DNA from: Chitinophagaceae bacterium
GTDB lineage: Bacteria > Bacteroidota > Bacteroidia > Chitinophagales > Chitinophagaceae
Direction: 5' to 3'
DNA length: 8,446 bases
Assembly: GCA_023251335.1 (NCBI GenBank)
Contig: JAHEZA010000076.1
Location: 1-8,446, forward strand
This document shows positions 6,786 through 8,446 of the stretch, piece after piece. The notes under the pieces are model-generated. The model searched no databases. It worked only from the letters and a program-made list of their open reading frames with translations, and was not told the DNA's origin. The stretch's first letter is position 1, and the number at the start of each line of letters is the position of its first letter. A program made the translations under genes and the position numbers.

Positions 6786-7602
6786 AACCCCAGCGAACTT
6801 TTGGTATTTTTGAAAATTGCAACAAAAAGCGGTCAATGCCCATTCCAAGCAGGCCTATAACAATCATGTAGCAGGCGGCAGAATCAAGCCTTAAACCATT
6901 CCTCGCTTCCCATATTCCATAGCCTAAACCATCCTGGCAACCTACCATTTCTGCTGCCACAATTACTATCCACGAAATACCATAGCTGACACGTAATGCG
7001 GTAATAATTTGTGGAAGCACGGCCGGAAAAGTCACTTTGGTAATTAATTCAAAACCTTTATAATTATAATCTTTTGCCACCCTGAAATAAATGGCGGGAA
7101 TAGTAGCCACCGCAGACATGACGGCCAGCGCCAATGGAAAAAAAGTGGCCATAAATATTAGAAAAACAGCCGGCTTGTCACCTATGTGAAACCATAGTAT
7201 TGCAAACGGTATCCATGCAAGCGGCGAAAGAAAACGGGCAAAATTAAGCAAAGGCAAAAAGGCCTGCCTTGCAGTGATATGCTGGCCCAGCCATAGCCCA
7301 ACCGGGATACCCAACACTGCGGACAGAATGAAACCAACAGCTACCCTCCATAATGAAGCCACCATATCGTTCAATAAATTGCCCGACATTATATCCTCCC
7401 GGAAGCTTTTTACCACTGCGCCTGGCGATGGCATAGCATAAGAAGGAAAAATATTAAAATGAACCAGGCAATACCAGATAAGTATGATAATAAAAAAAAC
7501 AATTACAGGTAATACAAAAACACGCCAGCGGTTACCTTTATAAGTTGCTGCCTGCTTTTTTTTAACAGATGCAAGTGTTTCTTCAGCATTAAATGACGCC
7601 AT
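6775..7602 (-). CDS. ABC transporter permease, NitT/TauT (SsuC/TauC-like) family
   Basis: This 275-aa integral membrane subunit forms the translocation channel, presumably as a homodimer. After a charged N-terminus (1-27) come about six hydrophobic segments, near residues 28-48, 83-105, 117-137, 144-165, 200-220 and 241-262. The cytoplasmic coupling loop is recognisable at about 174-204 (ends 'TFPAVLPQIITALRVS'), followed by 'GISWIVIVAAEMVG', a strong signature of this permease group. 'YAMPSPGAVVKSF' near the N-terminus is also typical. It is the first gene of the operon. There is no Shine-Dalgarno site before ATG 7602, as is common in Bacteroidota. No frameshift or missing segment is seen. 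Like the other two subunits it does not reveal the substrate. Confidence 0.93.
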   Translation of the reverse strand: MASFNAEETLASVKKKQAATYKGNRWRVFVLPVIVFFIIILIWYCLVHFNIFPSYAMPSPGAVVKSFREDIMSGNLLNDMVASLWRVAVGFILSAVLGIPVGLWLGQHITARQAFLPLLNFARFLSPLAWIPFAILWFHIGDKPAVFLIFMATFFPLALAVMSAVATIPAIYFRVAKDYNYKGFELITKVTFPAVLPQIITALRVSYGISWIVIVAAEMVGCQDGLGYGIWEARNGLRLDSAACYMIVIGLLGMGIDRFLLQFSKIPKVRWGYER

Positions 7603-7916
7603 AAATTTTATGTTGTAAAAGATTTTTAAATGATGCTAAAATCACGGACTATTACAATATTAGGTAATCTTTATAAATAATGTATTGTATAGGCGGAAAA
7701 ATGCTTAAATCAAACTATTAATAGCAAACCCGCCAATGCGGCTTTCATAAAATTTTACTGATAAATATTTATATCCTTCGGGAAAGCATAGGAGTTGACG
7801 CTTTCATTCACCAGAATATAGCAGAAGAAGAAATATTGGGATTTCTATTTTTTGTTTGAGGATAACATAAAAGCATAAACGAAAATGATTTTGAAAGTTT
7901 TTTTACAGCAAACGAA
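7603..7916. other. Upstream region of the transporter operon, noncoding
   Basis: These AT-rich bases precede the permease start and should contain the operon promoter. The best - strand candidate is TAATATTG (complement of 7655-7662), one mismatch from TAnnTTTG, 53 bases before the ATG; no -33 partner is clear. No thiamine, cobalamin or SAM riboswitch motif is recognised. Also seen are a short CCGC-CAAT-GCGG hairpin near 7729-7740 and one copy of the direct repeat GGATTTCTATTT (7839-7850), whose second copy lies at 7927-7938. No gene is supported here on either strand. Confidence 0.45.
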
Positions 7917-7964
7917 CTAATAATCAGGATTTCTATTTGCCATAGTTGCAAACATACATAGCAC

Positions 7965-8012
7965 GGCGCAAGCATAGCCGACACACAATACCTTTGCTAC
8001 AAAGCTTGCGCC
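7965..8012. repeat. REP-like inverted repeat with nested hairpin
   Basis: GGCGCAAGC (7965-7973) is repeated inverted as GCTTGCGCC (8004-8012), a perfect 9-bp match around 30 bases. Inside, CTTTG (7992-7996) pairs with CAAAG (8000-8004) around a CTA loop, so two alternative folds share the right arm. The GC-rich arms stand out in AT-rich surroundings. It lies about 40 bases past the end of a transposase remnant, the arrangement expected of REP elements near RAYT genes, but a family match is not shown. Confidence 0.5.
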
Positions 8013-8050
8013 ATACAACTTCTTTTGCATGCTTTGACTAATGAGGGCAT

Positions 8051-8195
8051 TTAATCAATTCTTTTGTCTCCCACCAGATATTGCAAGCTATCTATTATTA
8101 TGTCATTATGCCTTTCATCTTTTAAGAACCGGTTGTCACTCATGAATTGTAACTGTAAAATATGGTGTTGCATGAATAATAAATTCCGGATTCAT
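8051..8195 (-). pseudogene. Remnant of a REP-associated Y1-type (RAYT-like) transposase, N-terminal part
   Basis: Read from ATG 8195 the first frame gives MNPEFIIHATPYFTVTIHE, then TGA (8138-8136) where the family usually has Trp, then QPVLK. One extra A in the AAAA run (complement of 8120-8123) shifts the frame, and the match continues as 'DERHNDIIIDSLQYLVGDKR' up to TAA (8053-8051). Joined, this resembles the N-terminal region of small Bacteroidota Y1 transposases, which have an aromatic 'YFFT.TI..W..LLK' strand, then a helix with 'IIIDSLQYL...KRI', then 'MPNHIH'. The catalytic His-x-His motif and the Tyr are absent, so the copy is dead. A second-frame ATG at 8173 would give a 40-aa peptide, probably untranslated. 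Identification is from remembered family pattern, not a search. Confidence 0.55.
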
Positions 8196-8238
8196 TACAC
8201 CGGTGTAGGCAAATTAAAAATCAAATTCTTTATGCATT

Positions 8239-8268
8239 GTTGTCGTTGCTCCGAGACCAGACGACGAC
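8239..8268. repeat. Hairpin between the transposase remnant and the aconitase-like gene
   Basis: GTTGTCGT (8239-8246) pairs with ACGACGAC (8261-8268) over eight positions including one G-T wobble, around a 14-base loop. It lies about 58 bases after the stop of the right-edge gene on the - strand. No T run follows, so a terminator is unlikely; a repeat-type hairpin flanking the transposase remnant is possible. Confidence 0.35.
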
Positions 8269-8325
8269 GCTCACATCCTGAATGTTTTGCAACCTTCGTG
8301 GGTGTTCAACAAAAATCCGCTATTA

Positions 8326-8446
8326 CTATTTACTCTTTTCAAATTCCCTCCTGATAATATTTAACGCCCCGCCTGCTTTATACCATTCTATCTGCTGTTC
8401 GTTGTAGGTGTGATTTACCGGGAAAAATTCTGTAGTGCCATCTGAA
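8326..8446 (-). CDS. C-terminal end of an aconitate hydratase-like protein (5' partial)
   Basis: On the - strand a frame enters from the right edge and ends in TAG (8328-8326), giving 39 residues. The visible end contains 'FPVNHTYNEQQIEWYKAGGA' followed by 'LNIIRREFEKSK'. The block with NHTYN, QQIEW and KAG-ALN matches the conserved C-terminus of mitochondrial-type aconitase (typically H-T-x-N-x-x-Q-I-E-W-F-K-A-G-S-A-L-N), which isomerises citrate to isocitrate in the TCA cycle. Here Tyr replaces the usual Phe, and Gly the usual Ser, both mild. The iron-sulfur ligands lie outside the window. The gene points the same way as the transporter operon but is separated from it by over 700 noncoding bases, so they are probably separate transcription units. 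Confidence 0.75.
   Translation of the reverse strand, partial: SDGTTEFFPVNHTYNEQQIEWYKAGGALNIIRREFEKSK

Noticed and set aside
6786..6848. Longer ATPase start at 6848
   Set aside because: It would add 21 residues read through the permease's conserved C-terminal codons in another frame. The ATG at 6785 gives the normal family start and a tight overlap.
7603..8325. CRISPR array, tRNA or riboswitch in the large gap
   Set aside because: No regularly spaced repeats, no cloverleaf with a TTCGANNC-type arm, and no known riboswitch core motif was found on either strand.
8064..8354. 96-codon open frame on the + strand
   Set aside because: It is Cys/Arg/Ser-rich, lacks domain-like pattern, runs antisense to both the transposase remnant and the aconitase-like end, and has no ribosome site.

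Overview
The window most likely comes from a Bacteroidota chromosome, probably Chitinophagaceae or a close relative. Reasons: two promoter-like sites match the Bacteroidota -7 consensus TAnnTTTG, genes start after A-rich leaders rather than strong Shine-Dalgarno sites, and the left edge carries a SprE/PorW-like protein end, a component of type IX secretion and gliding. Base composition is moderately AT-rich. The genus assignment is inference.

Left half, + strand. Positions 2-451 are the C-terminal end of a large protein resembling SprE/PorW. A class A penicillin-binding protein (PBP1A type, about 808 aa) follows 51 bases later with both its glycosyltransferase and transpeptidase motifs intact. 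Next are a secreted DUF6263-like protein with its own promoter-like site and a good terminator, and a 67-aa cold-shock protein, also between a promoter-like site and a strong terminator. These are ordinary core genes: envelope building, an uncharacterised periplasmic protein and an RNA chaperone.

Middle and right, - strand. A NitT/TauT-type ABC importer reads permease (7602-6775), ATPase (6785-6045, overlapping the permease by 11 bases), then, after a 291-base gap, a membrane-anchored substrate-binding protein (5753-4689). The gap holds a compact element of about 131 bp with imperfect terminal inverted repeats and a central perfect 9-bp hairpin. It looks like a MITE or REP-type repeat that landed inside the operon. 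The substrate cannot be read from the sequence. The binding protein has an unusual Cys-His-x-x-Cys stretch near the start of its mature domain.

Right edge. Positions 7603-8325 hold no intact gene. They contain a decayed fragment of a small REP-associated (Y1/RAYT-type) transposase at 8195-8051, broken by an in-frame TGA and a frameshift, plus several hairpins and short repeats around it. The last 120 bases encode, on the - strand, the C-terminal 39 residues of a protein that looks like aconitate hydratase and continues beyond the window.

I see no convincing new multi-gene system. The points most worth a second look are the repeat element inside the transporter operon, the transposase graveyard upstream of it, and the cysteine motif of the binding protein.
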